From Sarocladium kiliense (lineage: Eukaryota > Ascomycota > Sordariomycetes > Hypocreales > Sarocladiaceae), in the NCBI GenBank assembly GCA_030734395.1, contig JAUZTG010000024.1, positions 124,001 to 188,000 of the forward strand: 64,000 bases of DNA, written 5' to 3'. How positions within the stretch are numbered: position 1 is the stretch's first letter; each line of letters begins with the position of its first letter. Positions 43,707-56,783 of this stretch are shown in pieces. The translations under genes and the position numbers were made by a program. The notes beneath the pieces are model-generated. The model was given only the letters and a program-made list of their open reading frames with translations. It made no database searches and was not told where the DNA came from.

Positions 43707-46336
43707 ATGCTTCCTCGGAAGCGTCACCGCCCAAATCCCACAGAAGCTGTCTCCTCCAGCTCCTCTTCAAGTGCAGACACGGCTCCTACGTCACATTTAG
43801 TGATTGCCTCGGCACCAGCCCTCGATCAGATGCCACCAAGTGGTCAAGCTCCTGCCACCGCATCAGGAACTACTGCTCGACAACCAAAGCAAGTATGTGA
43901 GGATCAAAGGACATGATGGTGCTGTTCTGCTGAAATACTGACCATAGAGATAGCTGCACAAGGCTCGGAGCTGGTACGGTTCTTGGCCACGACCCCCAAA
44001 AGCCACGGCGTCGACCTCAGTTGCGAAGGAGAATATCTTCGGCGGGACTGTCAAATCAACGAAGGCGCCTGATCTGAGCAAATATGAGCCACGAAAGGCA
44101 AGTGATGCTGTCAGTATAACGAGTGGGAACGCGACGAATACCCTACCGAACGTCCCTGAACATTCCACTATGTCTGATTCTCAGGACAAGCCACCTAGGG
44201 CAGAGGACTCTCATGGCGCTGGCGCTGAGCCTCCTGCGCAGCCTGAACACCTTGACTCGGCAAAGGAGGATATTCAAGACCCTGGGCTTCCAGCTACGCC
44301 TCAACGTCCAGTGACTTCTTCGGGATGGACCAGTTGGTGGTTGCGCACTCCATTCACGGAGACCACAACTCCAGTCCAGGACTCTACTCCAGAACCCCCG
44401 AAGTCTTGTGAAAATAACGACTCGGAAGAATATTCAGCTACTCATCAGCCACAAACGTTAAACCAAGAGCTGTATACGGCGGGAACGAAATCGGAGGCAC
44501 CTCCGTCAACATCCTGGTTCGGGTTCTGGCCCGCAGCCTCCGTTTCTAATCCGCCTGTCCCGACTGAAGACGTGAAGAAGAAGGCAGACAACGCGCCGAA
44601 CGAAGATCTGGCAGACACTGAAATGGAAGATGCTCCACCTGCCGCAAAAGCACCTCAGCAGACGCCCAAAGCAGGCTCGACCTGGGCGTTTTGGTCCACA
44701 GATTCGCCGAAGTCGAAGGGGACCTCACAGGAGAGCAACCACGGGGAAATCGCAGTGATAGGTGATCGCTCGGAAGCACATCCAAAACCGATGGATGAGG
44801 GAAACATGTCAGGCGCAACGTCCAAGGAGGCCAACGCGGAGACAAAACCTAAGGATATCGCGGCTTCTGGCAAAACGACCTGGAGGAAGAACAAGAGAGT
44901 CAGGCCACCGTCTATGGACGTGAGCACAGGGTCTCCATCATCTGTTAAAAGCGCAACACTTCCACCAGATAGCAAGCCTGGATCAGGGACGCAGACGCCT
45001 ACCCAAACTGAGATTCCGGCACCGAAAGCCGACGCATCCAGCAAATCGACAGCGGAGTCCACGAGCACCACCAAACATCCTCCGAATCTGCTACTTCCGT
45101 CTTTCTCTAGCACATATCAGATGAAAGAGAACCCATCCATTATCAAGCAGGTTACGCAATTCCTTCTTCGAACTCGACAAGCACCGACAAATCATGTGTG
45201 CCGCCTCAGAGAACCTCCAAGGATCCGTAAAGCTCTTGCCATTGGTGTCCATGGCCTCTTCCCACATACTTATCTCCGGCCCATGATCGGTCATCCTACC
45301 GGTACTTCGCTGCGGTTCGCGACCTTAGGAGCTGAAGCCATTAGGAAGTGGGCTGATGAGCATGGCTGCGCAGATTGTGAGATCGAGAAGGTGGCCTTGG
45401 AGGGCGAGGGAAAGATTAGCGACCGTGTTGACAATCTCTGGAAGTTGATGCTAAACTGGATCGACCACATCCGGAAGGCTGATTTGATCATCATAGCCTG
45501 CCACTCTCAAGGCGTGCCTGTCAGCATTATGCTGATAGAGAAGCTTATCGATCTCGGTATAATTACGGATGCGAAAATTGGCGTGTGTGCGATGGCAGGT
45601 GTGGCGCTGGGGCCATTCCCGTCGCACAGATCGAACTTCTTCACGGGATCAGCATCTGAGCTGTGGGAATTTGGCGATCCTGCAAGTGCCAACTCCCAGA
45701 GATTTGAAGTGGCAATGAGGCGCGTTCTTGAATACGGGGCGCGGATCACGTTTATAGGCAGCATTGACGACCAACTGGTGCCTATGGAGGTAATTTCTCC
45801 GATCAGAATCTTGGTCTTGATACTCATACTGACTTTGGTCCTAGTCCGCCGTGTATTCACCAGCACACCATCCCTACATCTACCGTGCAGTCTTTATCGA
45901 CGGGCGGATCCACGCCCCTGACTTCATCGCCCACCTCGTCGGATTCGCTCTCAAGCTACGTAACCTCGGTATCTCCGATCACGGTCTCATTCGGGAGTTG
46001 TCTATTCCTCTCGCCGGACCTCTCGTCTCTGGCGAGGGCCATTCTCGATTGTACTTTGACTCAGCTGTATACGACCTCGCAGTGACTCACGCCTTGGAGA
46101 CAACATCCACTCCGAAGCCGATCCCCGTGGAGGTTCAGCCGAGAGGCGGACTTGGAGGCGCGAACCCGTATGTCTTGCCTTGGATCATGAGAGGTGTGCT
46201 CGAGGAGGATTTGGTCAAGACAGAGTTGAGCGCGGAGACGGATGAACTGTTGAAACAGTTTAACGACTGGAAGCCGACAAACAAGGCGCTAAAGGAGGTC
46301 AAGTATAGACTAGAGGCCGTAAGGTCGAGGCTATGA
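43707..46336 (+). CDS. YML020W-like alpha/beta-hydrolase protein
   Basis: This resembles the uncharacterised yeast YML020W family, conserved in ascomycetes. There are three exons: 43707-43892, 43954-45789 and 45845-46336. Introns are 61 and 55 bp, phase 0. The product is 837 aa. The N-terminus is low complexity, then RSWYGSWPRPPKATASTSVAKENI gives a family block. The middle is Pro/Ser/Lys-rich, with repeated SGWTSWW, STSWFGFW and STWAFWST tryptophan motifs. The C-terminal half is an alpha/beta-hydrolase-like domain with HGLFP and the nucleophile elbow ACHSQGVPVS (Ser at about 580). FIGSIDDQLVPMESAVYSPAHHP is a candidate for the acid side, and HAPDF follows. Function is unknown; a lipid-related hydrolase is possible. 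The acceptor at 43953 was chosen over two nearby AGs because only it keeps the frame. Confidence 0.85.
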
Positions 46337-46627
46337 TTTACACGAGGGCAACATTGCAGTTAAACCAGGCGCCTTTGGCGCAACGAGAAGGAACTTTTGA
46401 AGCGTTGGGATCAGAGTTCAGGGATTGGCTATTTTTGCGTACACAGCGGCAGGAGTTCAAGGGGAAAGATACCATAATGAGACACGTAAATGGATATTTG
46501 TCTATTTGAATAGAATCATAGATATGATCTATTACCCGGATTGTGAATAATCGTGCCCCTATGCTGTACATGAAAAACGGAATCTACTAGTCATACAAAC
46601 AACCCCTGGTCGTGGTGGAAACTCAAT
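46337..46627. other. Convergent intergenic region
   Basis: This 291-bp region lies between stop codons. It should hold the two 3' UTRs, and nothing else was seen. Confidence 0.5.
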
Positions 46628-48419
46628 CTACGATGAACGGCCCAACTTCCAGCTATCGATCCGGTCCTGGATCTGATCCCATCCCATCGTGTGTGTCGTC
46701 ACCCCATAAGCCTGTGCCTCTTGCAGCACAACCGTCGGCGCACCACTTCCACCTCCTACATTCTTCACCAGCCCGTGCACAACTTGGCTCGCCACCCTCC
46801 TCAGATCCTGAACCGTCAGCTCATCGATCTTGCGGCACATATCCCTCACAGGGATCTTCCTTCCGTGAACCTGCACTGAACGCCCCAGGTCTTCGAGCTC
46901 GACCATGCGGCTTTCGAGGTTCATTAATAGAGAGGAACGGAGTTGATTCTTGGCGCGGTCAACTTCGGGTTGTTGGAGGCGGGAGTAACCGGTGTCGAGG
47001 GTCAGGGCTCGCAGCTCTTGGCAGATCACGTCGAGCATGGCGGAGGTGTGGCCGGGGAGGCAGGAGGCGGAGATGCCGAAGAGGCCAGAGTCGGTGTACG
47101 AGTGGTTGAAAGCGATGCAGGACTCAACCCAATGGTGCTGGTTGAGAACATTGGTGAACAGGCGGGAGTACATGCCCTTGCCCGGTCCACCTGCTGAGAA
47201 TGATCCTCCACCGCCGAGAAGGGTTTGCAGCGTGGCAAGTGCGTAGATGTCAGGAGATGCGACGGGGAGACCCTCGAAGGCGACGTGGATATGGCTGAAG
47301 TTGACCGGCCCGTTGACAGAGGGGGGTTGTGCTGGGAGAGCGAGGAAGCCGCCGGTGTAGCGGGAAGGCTGGAGGATATCGAGCTCGGAGGGGGGAGTTG
47401 GCAGGACGGAGGCGGAGTGGGAGGCGGAAGTGGAGATGTTCTTGAGGAAGGGGATTTTGTTCATGAGGCGAGAGGGAGATGACGAATAGGAGCTGAGTGA
47501 AGACGACGTTGACTCGCTGTCGGAGAAGCTGTGTTCGCTTGAGGTTTCGGAACCGGTGCGAGGTGGTGAGGCTTGGATTGGGGCCTTCATGTCACCGAAG
47601 AATTGCTCCGTCAATCGGACAGCCTGTGAGTGCTCGACACCTGCAAAGGCCACCACGATTCTCTCCGGCCGATAGAACAGATCCCTGTACATCTGAACCG
47701 TATCCCTTCCAATACTCTCCAGTCTCTCTTGGGGACACAACAAGGGATTTCCAAGAGTGTTGTCCTTGAAAGCAGCGGTATGCACCAGCTCTGGCAGGAT
47801 CAACTCGGGCTTCCCCCAGATCTCAGCAATCTCATATCTCGCCGTCTCGATCTGCTCCGCAACCTCCTCATCCGTCATCTTTGGGTCGCGGATCGTCTCA
47901 GCGAGGAGAGCAACAGTGTCGGGAACTGCGTTGTTGAATGTTGCGGCTTGGTACATCATCGACTCTCTTGAGGATGCGCATTGGATGTTGCCGCCGAGAG
48001 CTTCCATCTTCTCAAGCATGCCGTCTGCGGTGTGCTTCGTAGTCGACTTAAACGCCAAACGATCCATAATGTGGGAAACGCCGCGAAGAGATTCATTCTC
48101 GAAGCGTGAGCCGGCTTCGACATAGACACCGACGCCGGAGAAAGAGCCGGGGAGTGCCTCGGAGGCGACACGCAAACCGTTCGGGAGAGTTGTGATTTGG
48201 TCAAGCTCAGTAGGTTCCTAAAACAACAGCTTTGTTAGTCGATCACCTCTATGGGTTGTCATCGCTCGATAAACCCACCTTCGGGATGCCCTCGACCTGA
48301 ACCGTCGCGAACGGCCTTCTCGGTACAACAGCGCCAGTCGTCCTTTTCAGTCCCAGCGCCAGGGCATCTGAGGCCCGCCCCGCGCGGGGTTGCAGCCGTG
48401 AGCTCAAGTGTCGCAACAT
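46628..48419 (-). CDS. MAS2: Mitochondrial processing peptidase alpha subunit
   Basis: This is the substrate-binding subunit of the matrix protease that removes presequences from imported proteins. There are two exons, 48419-48279 and 48217-46628, with a 61-bp intron (GTGGGT...TTTTAG) in phase 0. The product is 576 aa. The start MLRHLSSRLQPRAGRAS is an amphipathic, Arg-rich presequence. The frame opens a few codons earlier only at TTG. The peptidase M16 fold is clear (GVGVYVEAGSRFENESLRG), but the zinc motif HxxEH of the beta subunit is absent and replaced by HIMDRL, as expected for alpha. The Gly-rich loop GGGGSFSAGGPGKGM (382-396), which binds presequences, marks it as MPP-alpha. A Ser-rich insert (about 262-330) is longer than in yeast. 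Confidence 0.94.
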
Positions 48420-49201
48420 GGTCGTCGCAACAGACAAGCTCTTTGGCAGAAGGCGGTGATTGTGCGGTGGTTTGCAGAGTTGTAAGACCGACGTCAGGCG
48501 AAAATTGACCCTACAGAACGTTGCATGGGCGTCGCGTGCAGGGGTCCACTTAAAGTTGCTTATCGGGGGAGCCTCGGCGATAAAGCCGCTAGGTCGGCAA
48601 AGGCACTCACCCTACTAGGTATTGTTAAGAATCCCACAGACTCGCTTAAACCGTATGATTTGCACTTGTGGTCATCTTTATCAGTATTGACGGTACCCGA
48701 GCCAACTTCTGGTTGTTTGGTAGAGTGCCTTGACGAGGGTGCGCCAGCCCTGGCAGCAATTTAGCTCCTCTCACCCATAGTAGCCAGCACTGTTATCCTG
48801 GAGGAGCAAGAGCACCACAACCACTCAAGCATCATCACTTTACTTTTCAATTTCAACAAAGAATACTGAGGCCTGCAAAGGGGTCGACCTGTAGCCGTAG
48901 CCCTACTGCCGTGAGATAATGATATGCCAACCCATGAAAGGTCGCCATGTCGAGAAATGCCGATGAACCCAGAGACTCAAAGAAACACGAGGGGCCTATC
49001 CATGCCCAGCTGCCGCTCCAATTCTGACTCTCCCAATGATGCAGGAAACGCCTGGAACACCATCCCCCATGTTACGCTATAATGCACAACCGCTCGCCAT
49101 GCTAAACTCGCCCAGACTATAGCCTCGCTGGTCTGTTCGGCACTGTCCCTATAGTTGCCACTCAAAAGATGCTATACGACGTGTAAAATTGGCGGATGAT
49201 C
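48420..49201. other. MAS2 promoter / DMA1 3' region
   Basis: This 782-bp spacer lies between minus-strand genes. No gene is supported. Confidence 0.5.
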
Positions 49202-51054
49202 TCATCTACTACTCCCATCGCTTGTGGTGCTGTTCGTGGCCATATCCGCGGCAGCATCCAAACTCACCATCTCGCCTGGGTTTGCATCTGCCGCCCTTGG
49301 TCCCGCGCTGCCATCAAATACCCACGGTCCAGCATCATTCCGTGGCGTGATCGGCCCTTCTGGGCCATGCCCTGGTGGTGATGGTGTGCGACTCGAGCGA
49401 TCACCGCTATTGCTCGGACGCGACGCGTTGCCTGCCGAGGCATTCCTGATGGGCAAGGGTGCAGAAGCTGTATGTGGTAGAGCGGGGCGTGTGGGAGTTT
49501 CCAAAGGCGCGACGACCGCGACGGTGACGTCGTTTGTGTCACTGGCATCGGGGGTATGCGTCTGGTCGGGATCGGCGGGGTTCTTGAAGTCATCGCTTGC
49601 AGACTCGCCGTCTGCGCCATCCTCGCCTGAGCCGGCAGGGTCCCAATCAGTCGGCTCATCGACGTCGGCTTCGAGATCGGCGCCAGCACGGCAATTCGGG
49701 CAAATGAAGACTGGGTAGTTGGGCGATAGGAGTAGAGACTTGACGCATTTGAAGTGCCAAGTATGCGAGCAAGGTGCCACAAAGAGCGATTGGCAGGGCT
49801 GAACATGGGGTCAGAACAAATGTCACCTTCGCTTCAATAAGTCTACCAAAGACGTACCGCGATCGAATTGAGACAGATTGCACAGTCTTGGGAGCTGGAT
49901 CCTGCGGAGGAACCTGCACCGCTGTTGGCCATTGTGCGTAACCGCTTGTGTGCGGCCATGCTGATCATAAGTTAGCAAACTGCTTGAATTGGTTGCCTTG
50001 GGGTTTCTTGTAATAACTCGACTTACTTGAAAGTATTCAGCTTATTTTGCCATCCCCTGTTCAGCTCGAGCCTCATCTTCACGCACCGGAAGATCATCTC
50101 CTCGCCTCCCTTAAAGTCGATACCCAGCTGCACAATGTCTCCGTCATTGACAGGATAGGCCTTGCTCTCCTGGCTTGGGGGGCTTAGGCGGATATGGTTG
50201 AGAAACGTGCCAGAGCTACTTTTGACATCCTTGATAAACCATTTTCCATTTTCGTGCCAAAACTCGCAATGACGACGGCTGACAACCTTGGACTTGAAGC
50301 CCACGGGAGCAGCAGAAGGCTGGTTCGGGCTCGAGTTGGCCATGGCCTGGCCATCTCGTTCGGAATAGCGTCCAACGCGGATTGATTCGGTGCCCGTGGG
50401 TAGCGTTCGGGTGATTGGAGGGAAGGTGAGCGATGGGCGCTGCGATCGGGGGTCGAAATATGCGGAGAAGCGTATTGAGGGCTTGGTTTCGGGTGCGCTT
50501 GAGCTTGAGGGGGCTGTTGATGGCTCACTGGCCGAAGTGGCTCGTTGACGAGTCATTTCGTCGGATGTAAGAGTTGGTTCGGCGGTGGGGGTTGACTCGG
50601 GAATCGCCGCAGTGTTGACAGCAGCAGTGGCGGGAGCTGTTGGGACGGAAGGGTTCCTAGTAGCGAGACTTGTCGGTGCTGAGTCGACGAGCGTAAGTCT
50701 GTGGCCAGAACCGTCTCCAGAAGTCTGCTGCAATTGCTGCTGATCGGCGAGCGCAGGCGTCGAAGAGCCAGGCGAGTAGCTCACCGAACGAGTGAGGCTA
50801 TTCCCTGGTCTCGACGTTGAAGTGTTCGGAGAAGTGGGGGCGTTCTGACGGCTGGCGTGATTACTATGACTGCTGTCGCGGGAAAGATGGTTGTGGGTGA
50901 CACTTCGCAGATAGCTCAGGGCGCGCAGGCGAGAAGGTCTTGGTGCGGCGGAGGAAGATGAGGAAGCAGCTGCTGGTTGCGAGGACCTGTGTGAAACAGG
51001 AGCGCCGGCTGTGGCTGGCGGCGGTGAGGATATTGGTTGGGTCAACATTTGCAT
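49202..51054 (-). CDS. DMA1: FHA-RING E3 ubiquitin ligase, DMA1/2 (CHFR-like)
   Basis: This checkpoint ubiquitin ligase links phosphothreonine recognition (FHA) to ubiquitination (RING). Yeast Dma1/2 and fission-yeast Dma1 act in spindle-position and septation checkpoints. There are three exons: 51054-50027, 49960-49858 and 49798-49202. Introns are 66 and 59 bp. The product is 575 aa. A Ser/Pro-rich N-terminus of about 200 residues leads to the FHA domain (about 228-320), with IRVGRYSERDG, SRRHCEFWHENGKWFIKD and SSSGTFLNHIRLS. The RING (about 367-415) has CAIC, then CSHTWHFKC and CPNC, with the second intron inside it. The C-terminal tail of about 160 residues is acidic and Pro-rich. Exon 2 joins the FHA part (LNTFNMAAHKRLR) to the RING in frame. 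Confidence 0.93.
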
Positions 51055-53967
51055 TTGGGTGAGGTGAGATGGCGGTTGAGGGTTCGAGGCTGGGCGGGAT
51101 GGAGGGATTGGTGGGCGGTTGCTGCTTGGGCGGTGGAGGGCAGCGACAGTTGCAGCGCAGTGTAGCGGTTAATGCGTGAGAAGCGTATCAGCAAGGTCGA
51201 CCGTGGCCTGTGGTTGTTTTTGTGTGGGGGAGACTCGAGGAAAGTCGGAGCCAGGGCAAATCCAGTTGCAAGGGGTGGCGAGTGAGTTGAGTTCAGGCTT
51301 GCTTGACTATAGACGAGACTCGTGTGTTGCAAGTCGCAAGTATGATCGTGAAGGGCTTCGTGAAAGGGTCTTGTCGTGTCGTATCGTATCGTGTGCAAGG
51401 TAAAGAAGAGGCAAACATAAAGAACCAGAAAAGGAGGGATACCAGCGAAGGCAGAGGCAAAGAGGATCAGAACAGGGACAAGGGCCTCAGTCCAGGTCTA
51501 GGCTGGTTCTGGCCGTGGTTGTGGTTTATGGCGCGCGCGTGGCTGAACGAACCTGGGCCGGGGCGGCGATGGAGGCTGGCAGATGAAGTCACTTGTCCAG
51601 GGTCCTCTGGAGCATCTGGCGACCAGGCCAGAGAGAGGAAAGCTGTGAAGGTTGGTGGAGGATGGTACGAGCCGTGATAACTGGAAATGCAGTTGCAGAA
51701 AGAGGAGAAGCAGAGAAGCAGCGGTTGGTTCGTCCTCTTCTACTCAGCTGCTTGTTGTTCCCATGACAGGCCCGGACTGGAGAGGCCTCGTGGTGTGAAT
51801 GACCGCTCGACTACAACGAGACTGCAATTGTCCCCAAATGTATATTAAATATAAACCAAAAGTCGAAAAGAATCGGTCTCAGTTGCGCTGCACAGTGTCA
51901 TCCATCAACGTCGCCTGTCGCATGTCTCACCCCCTTTGTGTCTCGCCCTGTCATGTCTTGTCGTGTCTTGTCTCGTCTTTCTTCAGGTCAGGCCTCATCA
52001 GTGTCAGTCAGTCAGTCAACCTACAAGACCTGAACACCTGGCCAAGGCCTCGACTCTCCTCCATCTCCACCAGAACTACCTACTAACGGTGCCTACCCAG
52101 ATCCCCTATCTCACCTAAAGTGCAAACAAACCACACGTTAGTGACCTGGAACACCTGCTGGCTCTCCTGCTTCCGGGGCCCTCGGTGCCACTTCTTTGCC
52201 ACTTCCTGCGCCTCCCGTCCTTGTTTTTCGCCATTCACCACGCCCCTCGCCTGCACGAACCATCACCGAGAGAGCCGTTACTCTTCAACGGGCAGCCAAA
52301 TCGTCCGATGCTTCCTGCTATCGTTCTGACACCGGCTCATTCATCAATTAACGTTATGACAGCTTCCGTGCTCTCCCGACCGGCTTTCACATCTGCCTCC
52401 AATTCACACCTCGTGACGCAGACCTCCAAACAACAACCTCCACCTCCACCCCAGACAGCGAAGAACCAGACTCGCCTGACTCGCCCACCACTACCCACCG
52501 TTACCACACCACCATCCGCATCTGGAATGCGGGACTCGATCAGTGGAGAGGAGAAGCATGGCTCCCAGCACGGAGAACCAGCAGGCCTCATCACATGCAG
52601 CTAGACGACTCCACCCCCAGCAAGTGTACCCTGCCCTGCAGAACCGTCTTCTGCCTGCCCGCAGTTGAGCCTATCGCTTGCTGGTAGATGCACAGGAGTG
52701 GCGCCAGCCTTGGAGACGGTTGGCACTCGGGAACCATCATAGGCATCCGTCGCTGGCTAACCTCGTGGATGAACGCCGTCTAACGCGCCAGTCCCAGCCC
52801 GGTCGATTAGGTCGCCAGTCTCCTATTCGGTGTTGACAGTCAGTGCCGCTGGTTGCTGCCTTTGAAGATGCACGGTGCGATGAATCAATTTGGCGACAGC
52901 TTTCGTAAGTCGGGCCAGTGGGCGCGGGCTCCAGAGAAATGAGACATCTCAAGCTGAGCACAATCCCAAACATTCCAGCTCGCAATCATCATGTTCTCGA
53001 AGCAGCCGCCCCTCTACGCCTGGGCCTAGGCGGCTCGTGTAGGCTTAAGCCCTGGCATTCCGATCCCCGGGCTGCGCGAGACAGGTTCACCATTCCAGAG
53101 CCTCCCCGCGTCCATTGGCTCTACCCTGTTGTCGAGGAGTTGTCTCTCCCTTCCTTCAGAGCTCGTACCTACCGTACCTTACACAGCTACCAGGCTACTG
53201 AGGTATCACGAGCGCCGCCAACGCAGCGTTACTTTCTGGTGGTCCCATCCGGTTGGAAACTAGCTGTGATATGGTCCCTGACGTCGACAGTGCCCATTTT
53301 CGCCGTGATCACCAATTCTCCTGTCAGGTACACAACACTTAAAGGGTCTAGATCACCATCATCTTTTGGACAGGTGGACTCATTGCTTTGCCGATGATGA
53401 TGCCAGCGGGACCATCATTCCCAAAATGCCAGCCCCCCGGACGCCCAGCGCAGGTGTTGACCTTCTGCTTGTAACATATTCGTACATATCCAGTCCAGTA
53501 TACGCATCATGTTGAGCACTATCGAGGGCAGATTAGATTGATAGAGCTTTTCAGCTAGCACGCAAAACCAGGCACCTGCATTCCATCTCATGTACACGAG
53601 CTAGGGTTGAGTGGTAATCCGCCGAGACTCACCCCCAGCTCCCTGCTACACGTGGAGATGTTCAGAGATCGTGAGTCTAACGAAGCCAGTGGCTGGCCCC
53701 GTCCTTCTGGAAGCTCCAGCCCGGTCGAGGGATGCGTCATGTTGGAGGGTTAGCTGGTGTCTTTGAGGCCGCAGAAACAAAATGTCTCTCAGGCTCTCAG
53801 GTCGGACCGTAACGCACATGTCTCAAGACTTCTTTGCACAGCCATCGATCAACCTCAAGAATCGATCTAGAACTCGATTGCAAAACGCTCCCATAACCAA
53901 CAGTCTTGAATCTGCATTACTTCCATTGCTCCTGACACGCTGATGCCTCCCCATGACTCTCGACGGC
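51055..53967. other. 2.9 kb gene-free region upstream of DMA1
   Basis: This is the longest stretch without a supported gene. It should contain the DMA1 promoter and leader and the VPS16 3' UTR. A four-copy GTCA microsatellite lies at 52003-52018, next to C/T-rich low-complexity sequence. Plus-strand open frames at 52185-52604 and 52918-53397 look like composition artefacts (Pro/Thr/Ser-rich, no family motif). No tRNA or transposon was recognised. Confidence 0.5.
52003..52018 (+). repeat. GTCA microsatellite, four copies
   Basis: GTCA is repeated four times in the gene-free region upstream of DMA1. It may serve as a strain marker; no function is evident. Confidence 0.6.
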
Positions 53968-56783
53968 TCACTTCTTGAATACTGTTTGACCCAGTCTTTC
54001 GATCTCCCTCCCTTCTGTCGTGTTCCTCCCCGCCGCCTCGAGTAACCTTTCCCATGCGTCAACATCCTTGAGACGTACAGCTTCTTCTGCTGCTTTTGTC
54101 CGCATGCCGCACTTCTCGTACATAGTGATCGACTCGCCCTGCTCGAGGTTCGTGCACTTGGGGATAAATACTGCGGCAAGTCGAGGGTTGCCCGCTTGTA
54201 GGGTGAGGTTGTAGAATGGCTATAAGCCTGTCAGAGAAGAAAAACAGGTCGTCCCAGGATGCGGAGTTCCTTACCTCCCAGCCGATTGGGCTCTTCTTGG
54301 ATCGAGATATATCCTCGATCTCGTTCCAGTCACGCTTTGCAACGAGAGCACGAAGTCTGCAGGGCGTAACGTCAGCACGTTTCTCAGAGCCACCTCGTTG
54401 ATGCGTAACAGAGTCACATACCGAATCCACCAGGCTACCTTCTCAGGCACCTTGAACTCACTCTGCAGCTTCTTCGCCCTACCATGGTACCCCAGCCTCA
54501 TTAGCTTAAACATGGTTTCATTGACACTCAGGCCACTAAATGTGTCGGTCAGATCTCGGTCAAAAGCCTCCTGCATGCGAAGAAGCGTTGTGGCCTCCTT
54601 AAGAGCTTGAACCTCAAATGAAGTCTCTTTAGAGTCTGACAGCAGCTTAGCAGCCAGTGCGAGTTTATCGGACGCTGTGCGAGCGTCAGGCTGCTTGAGA
54701 GATTCTCGAATGAAGACGTTGGCACCATCTACCCGACGATCATCTTGGTAGTACAAGTCTTTAAGAAGAGTATTGTCGTTGTCCATCATTGCGGCAGCCT
54801 CTACCAGAGCTGTCGCTGTTGGACGTGCGTTCAGGGTGCGGAAGAAGGTTGCAAGAGGCAGCTTCTTCTTGAGTTGTAGCAAGACCGAGAGCAGGAGGTC
54901 TGTGTCGCCACTCTCGACCGCCTTGTCAAGGGCGAGTTCGTCTTCCTCCATGTCCAAGAGTAGAGGAACCTGTCGCCCGCCCCGAGGTTCGTGGTTAAGC
55001 AACTCAGTCGCCAGTCGAGTTCGTCCTTCGTGGTAAGCGGCACGCGCGATCTCCTCAAATGAGATTCCAGGTTTGCCAGATAGTCTCTCTACGACGAGCT
55101 TGCATATCGTATCATCGTCTTCGGTGCCAACCTTCACCTTGGTTGATGCCCAGTGCACGTAGATGCGATTCGTTGGAATCTTCAGGTACCCAGCAATTTT
55201 GAGAGCAAGGAGATATTCATGTCTGCTGAGCAGGCGCTGAATAAGCTTTTCTTGAGTGAGTGTGAGGTACTGCTCAAAGGACAGCGGCATGGCAATCTCA
55301 TAATACCGCACAGCATTGAGGACCCGTAGTGTTTCGCACATATCAACGAAGTCGTCGCTGTTGTAAATGTCGAGCACAGATTTACCAAATGACGCAGCTT
55401 TCAGTAGCCGCTTTTGCCAGTGGATGTCAAATTCGCGACCGGCAGCATTGACGCAGGTGTCCACTGCCTCAGTGAGGTTGCCCCGGATGAGCTGGATGTA
55501 GTCATCAGCCTTGGGTGATTCGATCTCGAGCTGGCCGACTGCATCTAATAGTTTCGATGCTGGGGATGACTCAATTGCTAGACCGAATACCTCGTATGTG
55601 TCTCGTGGAACTCTCTCAAGGAATTCACAAAAGTCGTTGGTAATAAGTCTGGCTCCATCGATCTCTGGTCCTTGTCAGCAACCGACCCTCTTGAAAGCGA
55701 AGTATTCTGCCTACCAGAAATTACGTGAACGCGTGTGCTGTCGTAAAGGTAAGATATCGACGCATCTCTAGGCCCAATAATATGCACCTCATCCTCCCAG
55801 GCGATAAGGGCATCACTACCACACCATTCAACATACAGTGGTGGTGTTTGGGATTCCGAGTCGTGCTCGAGGAGCTTCTCCTGAAAATCGCTTGAAATGA
55901 CATGCGCCTTCCCATCCTCGGCATAGAGGTTGACGTATCTTCCATCCGGAGAGACACTCACATGACTAAAAGGCCCAATATCGAGGAAACGATCATCGCA
56001 ATCTGTTGCATCAAGGACATGAACAGTCTTGCCGATATTAAGAAGGACTTCCACGGACCGAGAAAGGGTGTGGTTAGGAGAGATAATGCCCCATGCATGA
56101 ATTTCTCCTAGAGGAGGGTTGGCGAGAAGCTTTGGACGTGGTTCAGTATACGAAGAGACTGTTACAAAGGTATTGTTTCCCAGCAGCGCGACCATGCCGG
56201 AACCGTAGAAACTGTGCCGTTAGCAAGGCTTCATGTGTGAACAGCGGCCAAACTCACCGGCATGACTCGACTCCATAGTTGTCAGCTCCATGTCCCAAGG
56301 AGAAGTGACTGAAATCCCCTTGCAAGTCATAGCATCTGACGTTGCCGTCTGTTGAAACCACGAGAAGCTTCTCATCCTCGGACCATCCAAGGCTGGCAAT
56401 TGAGCTCTTGTCCCACGCTATGCTTCGGATCTTCTTGCCAGCAAGAGTGTAGATGTCTATAGAAGGTTTCGCGGATTGTCCAGGACGGCTAGTATGAAGC
56501 TTGGAGTCATCTCGCCACAGTGCTAGAAGCTGTCAGTGAGATGCGCGACGTCATCGGCTTGATGGGACATGAACACCCTGCACTTAGGCCGCCAGGGAGG
56601 TCATGGGAGAAAAGAGCAGACTCGGGAGGCAAACATACCGATCGCACCGGCAAAAGGCGCTCCAACAAGGATGTAGTTGTCAAGGTCCAGATCAGGGTCA
56701 AAGACAGCTGTGTACGTCTGCGTCTTGCGAAACCACTTGTCGCCGACAGTCTCCCAGTCAGCTCTGGGTTGAAGGGTATCCAT
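53968..56783 (-). CDS. VPS16: Vacuolar sorting protein VPS16 (HOPS/CORVET core)
   Basis: This class C Vps core subunit is shared by the HOPS and CORVET tethers, which drive endosome and vacuole fusion with VPS33. There are six exons: 56783-56639, 56522-56258, 56211-55715, 55664-54422, 54356-54275 and 54219-53968. Introns are 116, 46, 50, 65 and 55 bp, and all phases agree. The product is 827 aa, a normal length. The N-terminal beta-propeller (Vps16_N) starts MDTLQPRADWETVGDKWFRK and includes SIASLGWSEDEKLLVVSTDG. The alpha-solenoid (Vps16_C) includes REFDIHWQKRLLKAASFGKS, LLSRHEYLLALKIAGYL and the conserved end MYEKCGMRTKAAEEAVRLKD. In-frame ATGs at 57041 and 57038 would add 86 residues; I use 56783, which matches the family start. 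Confidence 0.96.

Noticed and set aside
52185..53397. Plus-strand open frames of 139 and 159 codons in the gene-free region
   Set aside because: Pro/Thr/Ser-rich or mixed composition, no domain and no splice support; likely chance frames in C/T-rich sequence.
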